From NCBI GenBank assembly GCA_023229575.1, contig JALNYZ010000008.1, positions 1 through 64,000 on the forward strand: 64,000 bases of DNA, in the 5' to 3' direction. Shown piece by piece: positions 45,799 through 55,349 of the stretch. The notes below the pieces were generated by a model that had not been told where the DNA came from, ran no database searches, and saw nothing but the letters and a program-made list of their open reading frames with translations. Made by a program: the position numbers and the translations under genes. This DNA comes from Prolixibacteraceae bacterium. Lineage in GTDB: Bacteria; Bacteroidota; Bacteroidia; Bacteroidales; Prolixibacteraceae. Position 1 is the first letter of the stretch. The number at the start of each line of letters is the position of its first letter.

Positions 45799-48492
45799 TC
45801 ATTTTTGATCCGGTTTAAATGTAAAATGATAGCTACCGGCCGAAAGCGAAAGTTTTGATGATTTTTTGTCATTCGTGATTATTTTGATAAACTGATTGGA
45901 TTCAATGGGTTGGGCACCCTCTTTTATTTTTTGCGCCGGTAGCAAAAGGGTAGCGTTGCTGTTGGCAGGAACGGTGACTAAATAGTCAATTTTTTCATTG
46001 GATTTTACCCATTTTGACAAAATTAAGCCATAGGGCCCAATGTGTGACGCTTCAAAATAGGTCAAGTCCTTCACAAAATGGGGTTCGAGCAGGATATTTT
46101 TAAATCCGGGCTGATTTGGGTCTGGTCTTATGCCACCCAGGGCTTTGTAGAACCAGGCACTAATTTCCCCAAACATAATGTGGTTCAATGAGATACTCGA
46201 TTTGGCGTCGATTGGCCAGTTTTCGTACAAGGTGGTAGCTCCGTTGACCATCCACCAGCCCCACGATGGGAAAGTCTCCTGCGCGGCAACTTTGTAGGCA
46301 ACTTCTGTGTATCCGTTTTCGCTCAAAGCATTCAACAAAGCTTTGGTACCTAAGAGGCCAACATCCAGATGAAAAAGGTCAGCCTCCACCCGTTTGGCCA
46401 GATTAGAGGCTAGCAAAGGTTTTGCATCTTCGGGTACTACTCCCCAAAAGAGTGGTGCAGCCAGTTCTGTTTGTAAACCGGTGGCATAAATTCCGGTAAC
46501 ATTGTTAAGAAATTTCCTGTTGATGGCCAGTTTGATCTTTTCAGCCAATGCCGAATACTTTTCGAAATCATCCAGTTTTCCAAGCATTTGAGCTGTTTTG
46601 GCCAGGATGTTGGCATCGGCATAATAATAACAGGAGGAGGTTAGCTCTTTACTTGCCTTTGATTTGACCGGGATCCAGTCGCCCAGGCCCCAGTTCGTCA
46701 AATTCTCCGGACTGATCCTGTCAATGTAATCGACATATCTTTTGATATTGTCGTAAGTCTGCTTCAACAGTCGGTTATCGCCGTAAAACTGATAAATATT
46801 CCAGGGAATGATAGCCAGGGAACTAGTCCAGTCGGGACCGTTGGCCCAGTCGTAACCCCATCCCGATGTGGGTATGATGTTCGGAAGAACGCCATTGGGC
46901 TGCTGCTCATCGCGGTGGTCGGCCAGCCATTTTTCGTAGACCGTGATACCATCGAAGTTGAACAATCCGGTCTCCACTGCGATCTGTCCGTCTCCTGTCC
47001 AACCGTTTTTCTCCCTTTGCGGGCAGTCGGTAGGGTAGCCGTACAGGTTGGAGAGGTAAGAGTTGTTGGCAGCAAACCATATTTTGTTGAGGGTTGGATT
47101 TGAACTCTCAATTTTTCCGGCCGAAGGAACATCACTGTGCATAAACAGCCCAACCAGGCTGCTTTGGCTCAATTCGACGGGTTTACCGGAGGAGATTTCG
47201 ATATACTGAAATCCCTTGTAGTTGAAGTATGGGGAAAAAGTTTCTTCTGCTCCACCTTTCAGGACGTAAATATCTGTTCCAAAGGGGTCTTTGTCATCTG
47301 TCGGACGATAATGAACCGAAATGTTTGACTGATCGACCCTGCCGTTGTCATAAATCCGCTCGCCGTGTTTGACGGTCAGTTTCGTACCCGGAAGGCCCCT
47401 TAGGGTCAGTTTGCTCACCCCGGCTATGTTGCGTCCCAGATTGAAGACATAAAGCGTGTCGCTGAATTTTCTGCAGGATACTGCTTCAATCACTTCTGTT
47501 GCCCGGATGGGCTGAAGTTGTTGCGAGACAATATTTTGAGAAGGGGCTGCAGTCAGTATGGCATTGGTCCATTTGGAATCATCGAATATATTCATGTTCC
47601 ATCCTGTCTTTTCCAGATTTGCATCCTGGTGTTCACCGGTATAGATACTGTTGAAGATTACCGGACCTGTTGATGTTTTCCAGCTTGTCCCGGATGAGAT
47701 GGTTTGTACCGAACCATCCTGGTAAGTGATACGAAGATCCAGGCAGAATTTTGGCCGGGCGCGCCATGGGGACTTGTCGAAATACCAAACGGCTGTCGAT
47801 TGGTGGTTGAACCAACCATTGCCCAAAAGTATGCCAAGGGTGTTTTTGCCTCCAGTCAGGTACGGTGTCACATCGTGGGTAACATAGAGCGTCCGCCGGT
47901 CGAAACGGGTGTACATCGGGTCCAACCGGTGATCTCCGATTTTCTTCCCGTTGACGTATAATTCAAAGAGTCCGCCAACGGCTACATACGCACGGGCCGA
48001 GACCACTTTTTTAGATATGTCTATCTCCTGGCGGAAGTAGGGTGCAGGTTTCAAAGCAATATCCCTGGAGTCGGTGATCCAGGCGCCATGCCAGTTTTTC
48101 ACCTCCATCATGCCGGTTTCAAAGGAGGATACCAGACTTTCGACACTCATTTTATCCTCATGGTCCCAGGTAGTGACCTGCCAGAAATATTTGGTGTATG
48201 GTAGTAGTTTTGATCCATAATAAGTTACAAGCATGCTGTCAGACAATATTTTGCCGGTATTCCAGATTGCTCCCCTTCCATTGGCCACTGCAACTGAGTC
48301 CTTTCCAACAATTATTTGAAAGGCGGTCTGTTTGGCTCCCATTCGCGGATCATTCAGTTGCCAGGACAGCCTGGGATTTGGAACATCAATACCCAGTGGA
48401 TTGAACAGGTGTTCGCATTGTAGCTTTACCGGAATGGGTTGCGCATTCAATTTCAGGGCAAGGAAGATAAGTAGTAAGAAGTTGAATTTCAT
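45799..48492 (-). CDS. GH78 alpha-L-rhamnosidase, secreted
   Basis: An 897-aa protein with an N-terminal signal peptide ending around LNAQP. It follows the bacterial rhamnosidase layout: an N-terminal fibronectin/sandwich region (CEHLFNPLGIDVPNPRLSW), a carbohydrate-binding-like domain (YVAVGGLFELYVNGKKIGD), and the (alpha/alpha)6 barrel with the acidic GWTGDGQIAVE and PTSGWGYDWANGPDWTSS segments, then a C-terminal sandwich. It removes terminal alpha-L-rhamnose from plant glycosides or pectin. No SusC/SusD pair is adjacent. It lies 69 nt after the amylase gene, with a palindrome between them. Confidence 0.93.
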   Translation of the reverse strand: MKFNFLLLIFLALKLNAQPIPVKLQCEHLFNPLGIDVPNPRLSWQLNDPRMGAKQTAFQIIVGKDSVAVANGRGAIWNTGKILSDSMLVTYYGSKLLPYTKYFWQVTTWDHEDKMSVESLVSSFETGMMEVKNWHGAWITDSRDIALKPAPYFRQEIDISKKVVSARAYVAVGGLFELYVNGKKIGDHRLDPMYTRFDRRTLYVTHDVTPYLTGGKNTLGILLGNGWFNHQSTAVWYFDKSPWRARPKFCLDLRITYQDGSVQTISSGTSWKTSTGPVIFNSIYTGEHQDANLEKTGWNMNIFDDSKWTNAILTAAPSQNIVSQQLQPIRATEVIEAVSCRKFSDTLYVFNLGRNIAGVSKLTLRGLPGTKLTVKHGERIYDNGRVDQSNISVHYRPTDDKDPFGTDIYVLKGGAEETFSPYFNYKGFQYIEISSGKPVELSQSSLVGLFMHSDVPSAGKIESSNPTLNKIWFAANNSYLSNLYGYPTDCPQREKNGWTGDGQIAVETGLFNFDGITVYEKWLADHRDEQQPNGVLPNIIPTSGWGYDWANGPDWTSSLAIIPWNIYQFYGDNRLLKQTYDNIKRYVDYIDRISPENLTNWGLGDWIPVKSKASKELTSSCYYYADANILAKTAQMLGKLDDFEKYSALAEKIKLAINRKFLNNVTGIYATGLQTELAAPLFWGVVPEDAKPLLASNLAKRVEADLFHLDVGLLGTKALLNALSENGYTEVAYKVAAQETFPSWGWWMVNGATTLYENWPIDAKSSISLNHIMFGEISAWFYKALGGIRPDPNQPGFKNILLEPHFVKDLTYFEASHIGPYGLILSKWVKSNEKIDYLVTVPANSNATLLLPAQKIKEGAQPIESNQFIKIITNDKKSSKLSLSAGSYHFTFKPDQK

Positions 48493-48534
48493 TTGAATAT
48501 AACAAAAAGTGTGAAAATTTAGCTTTTATAAATA

Positions 48535-48560
48535 GCCACTGGCTTCAGCCAGTGGTGGCA
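48535..48560. repeat. Palindromic hairpin between amylase and rhamnosidase genes
   Basis: CCACTGGCT (48536-48544) and AGCCAGTGG (48547-48555) form a perfect 9-bp inverted repeat separated by two bases. This type of GGCTTCAGCC palindrome recurs in intergenic spaces of Bacteroidota and looks REP-like. There is no T-run, so it is not a typical terminator. Confidence 0.7.
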
Positions 48561-48561
48561 A

Positions 48562-50433
48562 TTAATGAACCTCCAGAATCACCGACTCCAGAGGCTTCAT
48601 GTTTAGCTTAATTTTACCGGTCTGTTTTTCTACCAGAAGCTGATAGTTGTTATTATTGTTCAGATGATCAGTCAGGGCATAGGTCCCGTCTTTCAGGTTC
48701 CACTGGCGGATGAGGTCGGATGGCAAAAGAAGGTTAAATGCATTCGGGCGTTCCGGATCAAATCCAGCCACGATTACCAATTTTTGGTTAAGGCTCCAGC
48801 GTCCGAAGGAGAATATTTTGTCGGAATAACCAATCGATTTCTCCCTGTTGCAGGATTGTAGTTCCTGGTATTTTCCCATCAAAGCAGGGGAGGCAATGGT
48901 GAAATTGAGCAACCGTTTGTAAAACGCACGAAGGGACTTCTCCTCTTTCGAAAGCTTGCCTCCATCGAAGGCTCCTCCGTTCATCCAGCGCTGGTGTGCC
49001 GGGACGCCGATGTAATCGAAAATAGAGGTTCGGGATGGTTTTCCAAATCCTGCATTCTCAGCACCCTTTTCTCCAACTTCCTGACCGAAATAAAGCAGGG
49101 TGGGAGAGGTGCTGATGGTTGTAGATACCACCATTGCTGGTTTTCCTTTGGCTGCGTCGCCCGCAAACTCGCGACTTGCAAGCCGTTGTTCATCATGGTT
49201 CTCCAGGAAATGCAACAGATGGTGTTCGATATCGGCAAAGTTTGACTGGATCTTAACCAACAGGTCGGCAGGCTCTTTCCCCTGCACTATTTTTTTCAGC
49301 GTATCGTAAAAGGCAACTTTATCATAGAGATAGTCCATTTTCCCTACATGAATGAATGAATGGACGAGTGATGGATTGTACACCTCCGCTACCAATATTG
49401 TCTTTGGATACTCCTTTTTGATGGCGCTGTTCAGGTAGCTCCAAAACTCAACCGGTACCATCTCTGCAATGTCGAACCTGAAACCATCTACCCCTTTTTT
49501 TAGCCAGAACAGACAGATATTCCTGAATTTCAGCCATGTATCCGGGACGTTTTTACCCTGCCAAAAGGCATAATGATCGAGTACCGATTTGTTGTCATAG
49601 CCATCAGGCAGCGATTCGAAATCATTGGTGCCGTCTGGTTTGACACCATAATTGATTTTAACCGTTTCATACCAGTCATCTGCTTTAGGTTGCGCAAGCC
49701 TGGAACCGTTTCCGGTCCATTTGGCAGGGCTTTCATCAAATTTTCCATCAATCATGGGGTTTGGTGAACCTCCAAGTGGTTTTTCAATCAAAACCGGCAC
49801 TCTAAATGATTCTCCCGGCAGGTAGTAAAAATTATTGTCGCGTGCATAGACAACACTTTTGTCATCTTCCTCCCCAAAGTCTTTTACTCCGGCCGGTTTG
49901 GTGATGGAGTGGTAATTGCGGGCTACATGGTTGGGAACAATATCTATGATGACCTTTAATCCCTGTTCATGGGTACGCTGGACAAGGGACTGAAACTCCT
50001 CCATTCTTTTGGATGGGTCGACAGCAAGATCCGGGTCTACGCTGTAATAATCCTTAACGGCATAAGGCGAACCCGCCCGGCCTTTGACCACATCCGGATC
50101 GTCGTTCGAAATGCCGTAAGCCGAATAGTCCCTAATAACATCATGGTGAAGGATACCAGTATACCAAATGTACGTAACACCCAGATCCTTAATCTCTTTG
50201 AGCGCTTTCGGCGTGAAATCCATGAACTTACCTACTCCATTTTCTTCGATCGTTCCCCATGGAATGTTGGTCGTATTTGAATTCCCGAAGAGTCGGGTAA
50301 AAACCTGATAGATTACTATTTTATGGTTGGAACTATTATTTGGGGTTATGCTCTTTTGGTCAATAGGGTCGGTTTTGAATCCAAAACAGAAAATGATAAC
50401 CAGAAAGAAAAATGATATGTAAAGATATTTCAT
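48562..50433 (-). CDS. GH13 alpha-amylase family enzyme, exported
   Basis: A 623-aa protein with a hydrophobic N-terminal signal (ISFFFLVIIFCFGF). The four GH13 regions are present: VIIDIVPNHV, GFRFDIAEM (nucleophile D), LVAEVYNP (acid/base E) and FLENHDEQR (transition-state D). A C-terminal beta domain follows. It hydrolyses alpha-1,4-glucans; fine specificity is unclear. It is probably co-transcribed with the rhamnosidase gene. Confidence 0.93.
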   Translation of the reverse strand: MKYLYISFFFLVIIFCFGFKTDPIDQKSITPNNSSNHKIVIYQVFTRLFGNSNTTNIPWGTIEENGVGKFMDFTPKALKEIKDLGVTYIWYTGILHHDVIRDYSAYGISNDDPDVVKGRAGSPYAVKDYYSVDPDLAVDPSKRMEEFQSLVQRTHEQGLKVIIDIVPNHVARNYHSITKPAGVKDFGEEDDKSVVYARDNNFYYLPGESFRVPVLIEKPLGGSPNPMIDGKFDESPAKWTGNGSRLAQPKADDWYETVKINYGVKPDGTNDFESLPDGYDNKSVLDHYAFWQGKNVPDTWLKFRNICLFWLKKGVDGFRFDIAEMVPVEFWSYLNSAIKKEYPKTILVAEVYNPSLVHSFIHVGKMDYLYDKVAFYDTLKKIVQGKEPADLLVKIQSNFADIEHHLLHFLENHDEQRLASREFAGDAAKGKPAMVVSTTISTSPTLLYFGQEVGEKGAENAGFGKPSRTSIFDYIGVPAHQRWMNGGAFDGGKLSKEEKSLRAFYKRLLNFTIASPALMGKYQELQSCNREKSIGYSDKIFSFGRWSLNQKLVIVAGFDPERPNAFNLLLPSDLIRQWNLKDGTYALTDHLNNNNNYQLLVEKQTGKIKLNMKPLESVILEVH

Positions 50434-50501
50434 AAGTTTTGGAATTTTAGTTAATTATTCTGGTCTTTTCCAGTAATGGCAGCAAGTTTGATTAACTCAG
50501 A

Positions 50502-50530
50502 CAAAGGTAAATATTAAGTTATTATCTTTG
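50502..50530. promoter_or_regulatory. Divergent -7 boxes between amylase and Nramp genes
   Basis: TACCTTTG on the minus strand (50509 to 50502) faces the amylase gene, and TATCTTTG on the plus strand (50523-50530) faces the Nramp gene. Both match TAnnTTTG; neither has a clear TTTG at 19-23 nt. The plus-strand box would start transcription at about 50536, just after the first ATG (50535), which favours the second in-frame ATG at 50550 as the real Nramp start. Confidence 0.4.
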
Positions 50531-50534
50531 CTGG

Positions 50535-51806
50535 ATGAGCAAGAAAACTATGGGTTTTTTAGACAATATTGACCGGAAAGATTACCGGCCAAAGTTTGGC
50601 GGACTGGAAATAATTAAATATCTCGGTCCGGGGCTTTTGGTGACAGTAGGTTTTATCGATCCGGGAAACTGGGCCTCCAATCTGGCTGCCGGAGCCAATT
50701 TCGGGTATCTGTTGCTTTGGATGGTAACTTTTTCGACCATCATGCTCATCATGCTTCAGCACAATGTGGCGCATCTTGGGATAGCAACCGGACTCTGTCT
50801 TTCTGAAGCTACCACAAAATTCATCAAACCGGCCTTTTCGAAACCCATTCTTGCTTCCGCTGTGCTGGCCTCTATATCTACCTCCCTGGCAGAGATCCTG
50901 GGAGGGGCCATTGCCTTGAACATGCTTTTCGATATCCCGATCAGGGCTGGGTCCGTGATGGTGGTTATTTTTGTGATCATCATGCTTTTTACCAATGGCT
51001 ACCGGATGATTGAGAAGTGGATCATCGCATTTGTCTCTGTGATCGGACTCTCCTTTATTTATGAACTCTCGTTGGTTCAGATTGACTGGAACAGCGCCAT
51101 TCATTCATGGGTAACCCCTCATTTCCCCAAAGGATCAATGGTCATCATCATGAGTGTGTTGGGTGCAGTCGTTATGCCGCACAACCTCTTTTTGCACAGT
51201 GAGATCATCCAGAGCCGACAATGGAACCTTCAGGACGAGAAAACAATCAAAAGGCAGCTTAATTACGAATTTTTGGATACGCTTATCTCTATGCTCGTTG
51301 GTTGGGCCATCAACAGCGCCATGATACTGCTGGCAGCGGCCACATTTTTCAACACGGGCATCAAAGTGACCGAATTGCAGCAGGCCCAGGGTTTGCTTGT
51401 CCCCTTGCTTGGCGTACATGCAGGGATTGTCTTTGCTGTCGCACTGCTTTTTGCAGGGATTGCTTCGACGATTACTTCCGGCATGGCGGCTGGCTCGATT
51501 TTTTCAGGTATATTTCAGGAGCCATACGATATCAAGGACAACCACTCAAGGTTGGGAGTCGCCATCTCCTTCGTGGTAGCATTGCTCATTATTTTCCTGA
51601 TCTCTAATCCTTTTAAAGGGCTGATCTATTCTCAGATGTTGCTAAGTATCCAGTTGCCAATCACCATTTTTTTACAGGTCTATCTCACCTCTTCCGAAAA
51701 GGTGATGGGGAAATACAAAAACAGCAAATTCAATGCAATTGTACTCTACCTGATTGGCGCCATCGTAACAATGTTGAATATAGCGCTGCTTGCAAGCTTC
51801 CTTTGA
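50535..51806 (+). CDS. Nramp-family divalent metal transporter
   Basis: A 423-aa protein with about eleven membrane segments. The metal-coordinating DPGN motif of TM1 is at 42-45 (FIDPGNWASN) and the TM6 MPHN motif follows in GAVVMPHNLFLHS. It imports Mn2+ or Fe2+ with protons. A second in-frame ATG at 50550 would shorten it by five residues and suits the promoter position better. No adjacent metal regulator was seen. Confidence 0.92.
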   Translation: MSKKTMGFLDNIDRKDYRPKFGGLEIIKYLGPGLLVTVGFIDPGNWASNLAAGANFGYLLLWMVTFSTIMLIMLQHNVAHLGIATGLCLSEATTKFIKPAFSKPILASAVLASISTSLAEILGGAIALNMLFDIPIRAGSVMVVIFVIIMLFTNGYRMIEKWIIAFVSVIGLSFIYELSLVQIDWNSAIHSWVTPHFPKGSMVIIMSVLGAVVMPHNLFLHSEIIQSRQWNLQDEKTIKRQLNYEFLDTLISMLVGWAINSAMILLAAATFFNTGIKVTELQQAQGLLVPLLGVHAGIVFAVALLFAGIASTITSGMAAGSIFSGIFQEPYDIKDNHSRLGVAISFVVALLIIFLISNPFKGLIYSQMLLSIQLPITIFLQVYLTSSEKVMGKYKNSKFNAIVLYLIGAIVTMLNIALLASFL

Positions 51807-51986
51807 TATTATAATGAGGTAATGAGCTCAAAAATGGCTGGTGAGTTTTAGGAAAATTTATTATAATTTATTGGCGTAAATCAGAAATTACTTCCCAATG
51901 CTGAAATCAACCAATTGATGAACAAATATTTTCTTCTTTTATTCAAATAGTTGTAAATTAACCTATTCAAAACTAATCCAGGAAAA

Positions 51987-52195
51987 ATGAAAGAAAAATT
52001 TGGAAATCTTTATCAGGAGTATCTGAAAAATCATCCGCAAAGTACAGGGAAAGTCGGTTGTACCGGCTTTTCTCTTATCCCAATACAAAACATGCCTTCA
52101 ACAACGATACCAACCTTGAACGGTACAATGAGGAGGCCGCTAAGTTGGCATGGAAGCGGACAGTAGACTTCTTTAAAGAGAAATTGAAAAGCTAG
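51987..52195 (+). pseudogene. Remnant of a dienelactone-hydrolase-like gene
   Basis: The 3' part, read from about 52058, encodes RLFSYPNTKHAFNNDT and then RYNEEAAKLAWKRTVDFF, the C-terminal end of dienelactone hydrolases including the catalytic histidine region. The preceding ATG frame (MKEKFGNLYQEYLKNHPQ) looks like the N-terminus of the same family but is in another frame, with the catalytic core missing. It appears to be an internal deletion plus frameshift. The space from 52196 to 52605 holds short open frames that I do not recognise and no clear riboswitch. Confidence 0.6.
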
Positions 52196-52605
52196 TACCA
52201 ATTTCCTTTTTCTTAGTGAAACCTAAGTGCATTTGTGGGCTCGTTTTCCTGCCACTTAGACGCTAAGACACTACGAGATTGTTTAAATTTTATTTGAGGT
52301 ATTGCAAATTTAACAAAAAATTATTTAGAATCATTCAAAAACATTTGGAATTGTAAATTGGAGTGTTTATGTTTGCAGCCAGTAAATATTTTTCGCGCAA
52401 GATGATTGGATTGATTTACACAGATGTTTATAATGTCAATAGGACCCAACAGCCATGTTGTGTTTGCAATGGCATTCCCTCTTCTTTGCGCACCATGTCT
52501 ATGTTTATGCAATAGCCTTCTTTCGGGCTTTGTCCTGTTTGAAGGCTTTCCAATCCCCGTCTGAAAAGACAAAATACAGCAAGTTTTACCTCTTAATTTT
52601 ATACA

Positions 52606-53979
52606 ATGACCAAAATTGTAGTGAAATTCGGTGGATCAAATCTTAGAAGCAATGAAGAGATTCACCGTATCGTTCAAGTAGTTAAAAATTACGATCAACC
52701 ACTGATAGTTGTCGTTTCAGCCTTTTATGGCGTGACCAATTTTCTGGTCGATGCATTGGAAAAAGCCCGTCACGATGAAGGAGTCGCCGAAAAGAGTATG
52801 CAATACCTCTACAATCTTAAAATTGATTCTTTAAACTATTTTATCCAGGATACTGAACTTCTGTCAAATACGGTAAAATTAATTCGGGATTTGCTGGATG
52901 AATTGAAAAACTACCTGGTTGGCATTGCATTGACAGGTGATGCCTCAAAGGCGCTCGAAGACCATGTCCTTTCCTATGGCGAGCGATTGTCCGCTATTTT
53001 CCTGAACGGGATATTGAATGCCCAAAATTTGGAATCGAAGGTTGCCTTTCCTGAAACCATCGGATTGATTACGGATGGTGAATTTGGAAATGCTTCAGCC
53101 GATTTCCATCTTTCAACAAACAAGGTGCGGGAATCGCTAAATGAAGAGGTGATCTTTGTGGTCCCTGGATTTTACGGAATATCCCAGGACCAGAAGACTA
53201 CTTTGTTTGGCAGGGGAGGCAGCGATTATGCCGCTGCAGCCCTTGCAAGATGTGTGGGAGCTTCCTCTCTGGATATCTGGAAGGATGTAAATGGTTTTCT
53301 GAGTTCAGATCCCAAACTGGTAAGCAATCCTGTGCTGATCGAAAAGCTGTCGTACAATGAAGCGGCCGAACTTGCCTATTTCGGGGCCAAAATTTTGCAC
53401 CCGCGAACAGTCGAGCCCCTTACGGACCCTCATATTGCTGTTCGTATTTTCAATATCTATGGAACGTTGGACGTTACAAAACCGCTGACCATCATCAGTC
53501 GTGAGAAATCGGTTTTGACCGGAGTTGTCAAGAGTGTGACCTACAGTGATAATTTCGGATTGCTGAAATTAAAAGGCCCTGGAGTCGGTCTCAAACCGGG
53601 TATTTTGGCCAAGGTTACCACGGCGCTTCACCTGGCTGGTATCAACATCAGTTCTGTATTGACCTCGCAGATTTCAATCAATATTCTTCTTGCTAAAAAG
53701 GACTTGCAAAATGCATTTGCTGTGGTGAGTGCGATTGAACTCTCTGCAGTTGGTAAACTCCAAATTGAGGATGATATTGCCATTGTAGCGGCTGTTGGTC
53801 ATGGTATTACAGACAATTTCGGTATCGCAGCAAGAATATTTACAGCGCTTGCCACAGACAGTATCAATGTGGTAATGAGTTGTTCAGGAGCTTCTCCCAT
53901 TGTAAGTTATTACCTCGTTAAATTATCCGACAGGACAGCCGCTGTCAAAGCAATTCACCGTGAATTTTTTGAAAAGTAA
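52606..53979 (+). CDS. Aspartate kinase (monofunctional)
   Basis: A 457-aa amino-acid kinase starting MTKIVVKFGGSNL, with the FGRGGSDYAAA nucleotide-binding segment and the YFGAKILHPRT motif, followed by two ACT-type regulatory domains (about 310-457). It phosphorylates aspartate at the head of the lysine, threonine and methionine pathways. No homoserine dehydrogenase domain is fused. It is followed 38 nt later by metY and then metA, so it probably supplies homoserine-derived methionine and may be feedback controlled. Confidence 0.94.
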   Translation: MTKIVVKFGGSNLRSNEEIHRIVQVVKNYDQPLIVVVSAFYGVTNFLVDALEKARHDEGVAEKSMQYLYNLKIDSLNYFIQDTELLSNTVKLIRDLLDELKNYLVGIALTGDASKALEDHVLSYGERLSAIFLNGILNAQNLESKVAFPETIGLITDGEFGNASADFHLSTNKVRESLNEEVIFVVPGFYGISQDQKTTLFGRGGSDYAAAALARCVGASSLDIWKDVNGFLSSDPKLVSNPVLIEKLSYNEAAELAYFGAKILHPRTVEPLTDPHIAVRIFNIYGTLDVTKPLTIISREKSVLTGVVKSVTYSDNFGLLKLKGPGVGLKPGILAKVTTALHLAGINISSVLTSQISINILLAKKDLQNAFAVVSAIELSAVGKLQIEDDIAIVAAVGHGITDNFGIAARIFTALATDSINVVMSCSGASPIVSYYLVKLSDRTAAVKAIHREFFEK

Positions 53980-54017
53980 GGACAAATATTTATGCTTAAT
54001 CAATTAAAAATCAAATT

Positions 54018-55319
54018 ATGAGTACACAAAAACAAAAATTCGAGACGCTTCAGGTCCATGCAGGCCACACACCCGATCAGGATACCCTTTCGAGGGCTGT
54101 TCCTATTTATCAGACCACTTCCTATGTTTTCAAAAATTCAGAGCATGCGGCCAATCTTTTTGGTTTGAAGGAATTTGGAAACATCTACACCAGGCTGATG
54201 AACCCGACAACCGATGTCTTTGAGAAAAGAATTGCTGCCCTGGAAGGGGGAGTCGCAGCTTTGGCAGTAAGTTCGGGCCATGCCGCTCAATTTATTACCA
54301 TCACCAACATCGCTGGGGCGGGTGATAATTTTGTAACATCCCCATATCTTTATGGCGGTTCGCACAACCAATTCAAAGTCACCTTTAAGAACATAGGCAT
54401 TGAAGCAAGGTTTGCTGAGAATTTGAATCCTGCTAATTTTGAGAAGTTGATTGATAGCAAAACTAAAGTCATCTATCTTGAAACCATTGGAAATCCTAGT
54501 TTTAACATTCCGGATTTTGAAAAATTTGCTGAACTGGCAAAAAAGCATGACCTGCCACTGATCGTAGACAACACGTTTGGTTGTGGAGGTGCCCTCTTTC
54601 GTCCGTTGGAGCATGGTGCAAATGTTGTTGTTGAATCTGCCACAAAGTGGATTGGCGGCCATGGAACTTCTATTGGAGGGGTCATTGTAGATGGAGGCAA
54701 TTTTAACTGGGGAAATGGCAAGTACCCCGGCTTCACAGAGCCTTCTGAAGGATACCATGGATTGGTGTTCTGGGACGTATTTGGCACAAACGGTCCTTTC
54801 GGTAATATTGCTTTCATCATCAGGGCGAGGGTTGAAGGTCTTCGCGATTATGGTCCGGCAATCTCCCCATTTAACTCCTTCCAATTGATCCAGGGTTTGG
54901 AAACACTCTCTTTAAGGGTCGAACGGCATGTTCAGAACACGGAGAAACTGGCTTTGTGGTTACAGGATCATCCAAAAGTTGCTTCGGTGCTTTATCCCGG
55001 TTTAAAATCGGATGAAAACCATGCACTTGCCACCAAATACCTTAAAAAAGGGGCCGGGGCGGTGCTTTCATTTGTTTTGAAAGGGAGCAAGGAGAATGCC
55101 ATCCAACTCGTGAACAATCTGGGGCTTGTCAGTCACCTTGCCAATGTAGGGGATGTACGTACCCTGATTATCCAGCCTTCGGCGACAACACATTCCCAGT
55201 TAAGCGAAAAGGAGCTATTACAGGCCGGGGTTCTTCCATCGCAATTGCGTGTTTCTGTGGGAATAGAACACATCGATGACATTATTGCCGATTTTGAACA
55301 AGCTTTGGCAAAGATTTAA
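54018..55319 (+). CDS. metY: O-acetylhomoserine sulfhydrylase
   Basis: A 433-aa PLP enzyme of the Cys/Met metabolism family. The PLP lysine is K210 in VVESATKWIGGHG, and the length (about 430) fits O-acetylhomoserine sulfhydrylases, which are longer than cystathionine gamma-synthases. It makes homocysteine from O-acetylhomoserine and sulfide. It lies directly upstream of metA, whose specificity residue agrees with acetylation. Confidence 0.95.
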   Translation: MSTQKQKFETLQVHAGHTPDQDTLSRAVPIYQTTSYVFKNSEHAANLFGLKEFGNIYTRLMNPTTDVFEKRIAALEGGVAALAVSSGHAAQFITITNIAGAGDNFVTSPYLYGGSHNQFKVTFKNIGIEARFAENLNPANFEKLIDSKTKVIYLETIGNPSFNIPDFEKFAELAKKHDLPLIVDNTFGCGGALFRPLEHGANVVVESATKWIGGHGTSIGGVIVDGGNFNWGNGKYPGFTEPSEGYHGLVFWDVFGTNGPFGNIAFIIRARVEGLRDYGPAISPFNSFQLIQGLETLSLRVERHVQNTEKLALWLQDHPKVASVLYPGLKSDENHALATKYLKKGAGAVLSFVLKGSKENAIQLVNNLGLVSHLANVGDVRTLIIQPSATTHSQLSEKELLQAGVLPSQLRVSVGIEHIDDIIADFEQALAKI

Positions 55320-55349
55320 GTTATTTTTGAACCAATAAAATTTTGAGTT

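Noticed and set aside
52196..52605. SAM or lysine riboswitch upstream of the aspartokinase-metY-metA cluster
   Set aside because: No conserved riboswitch core or terminator/anti-terminator pair was visible; short open frames there (for example 52321-52572 minus) have no recognised product.
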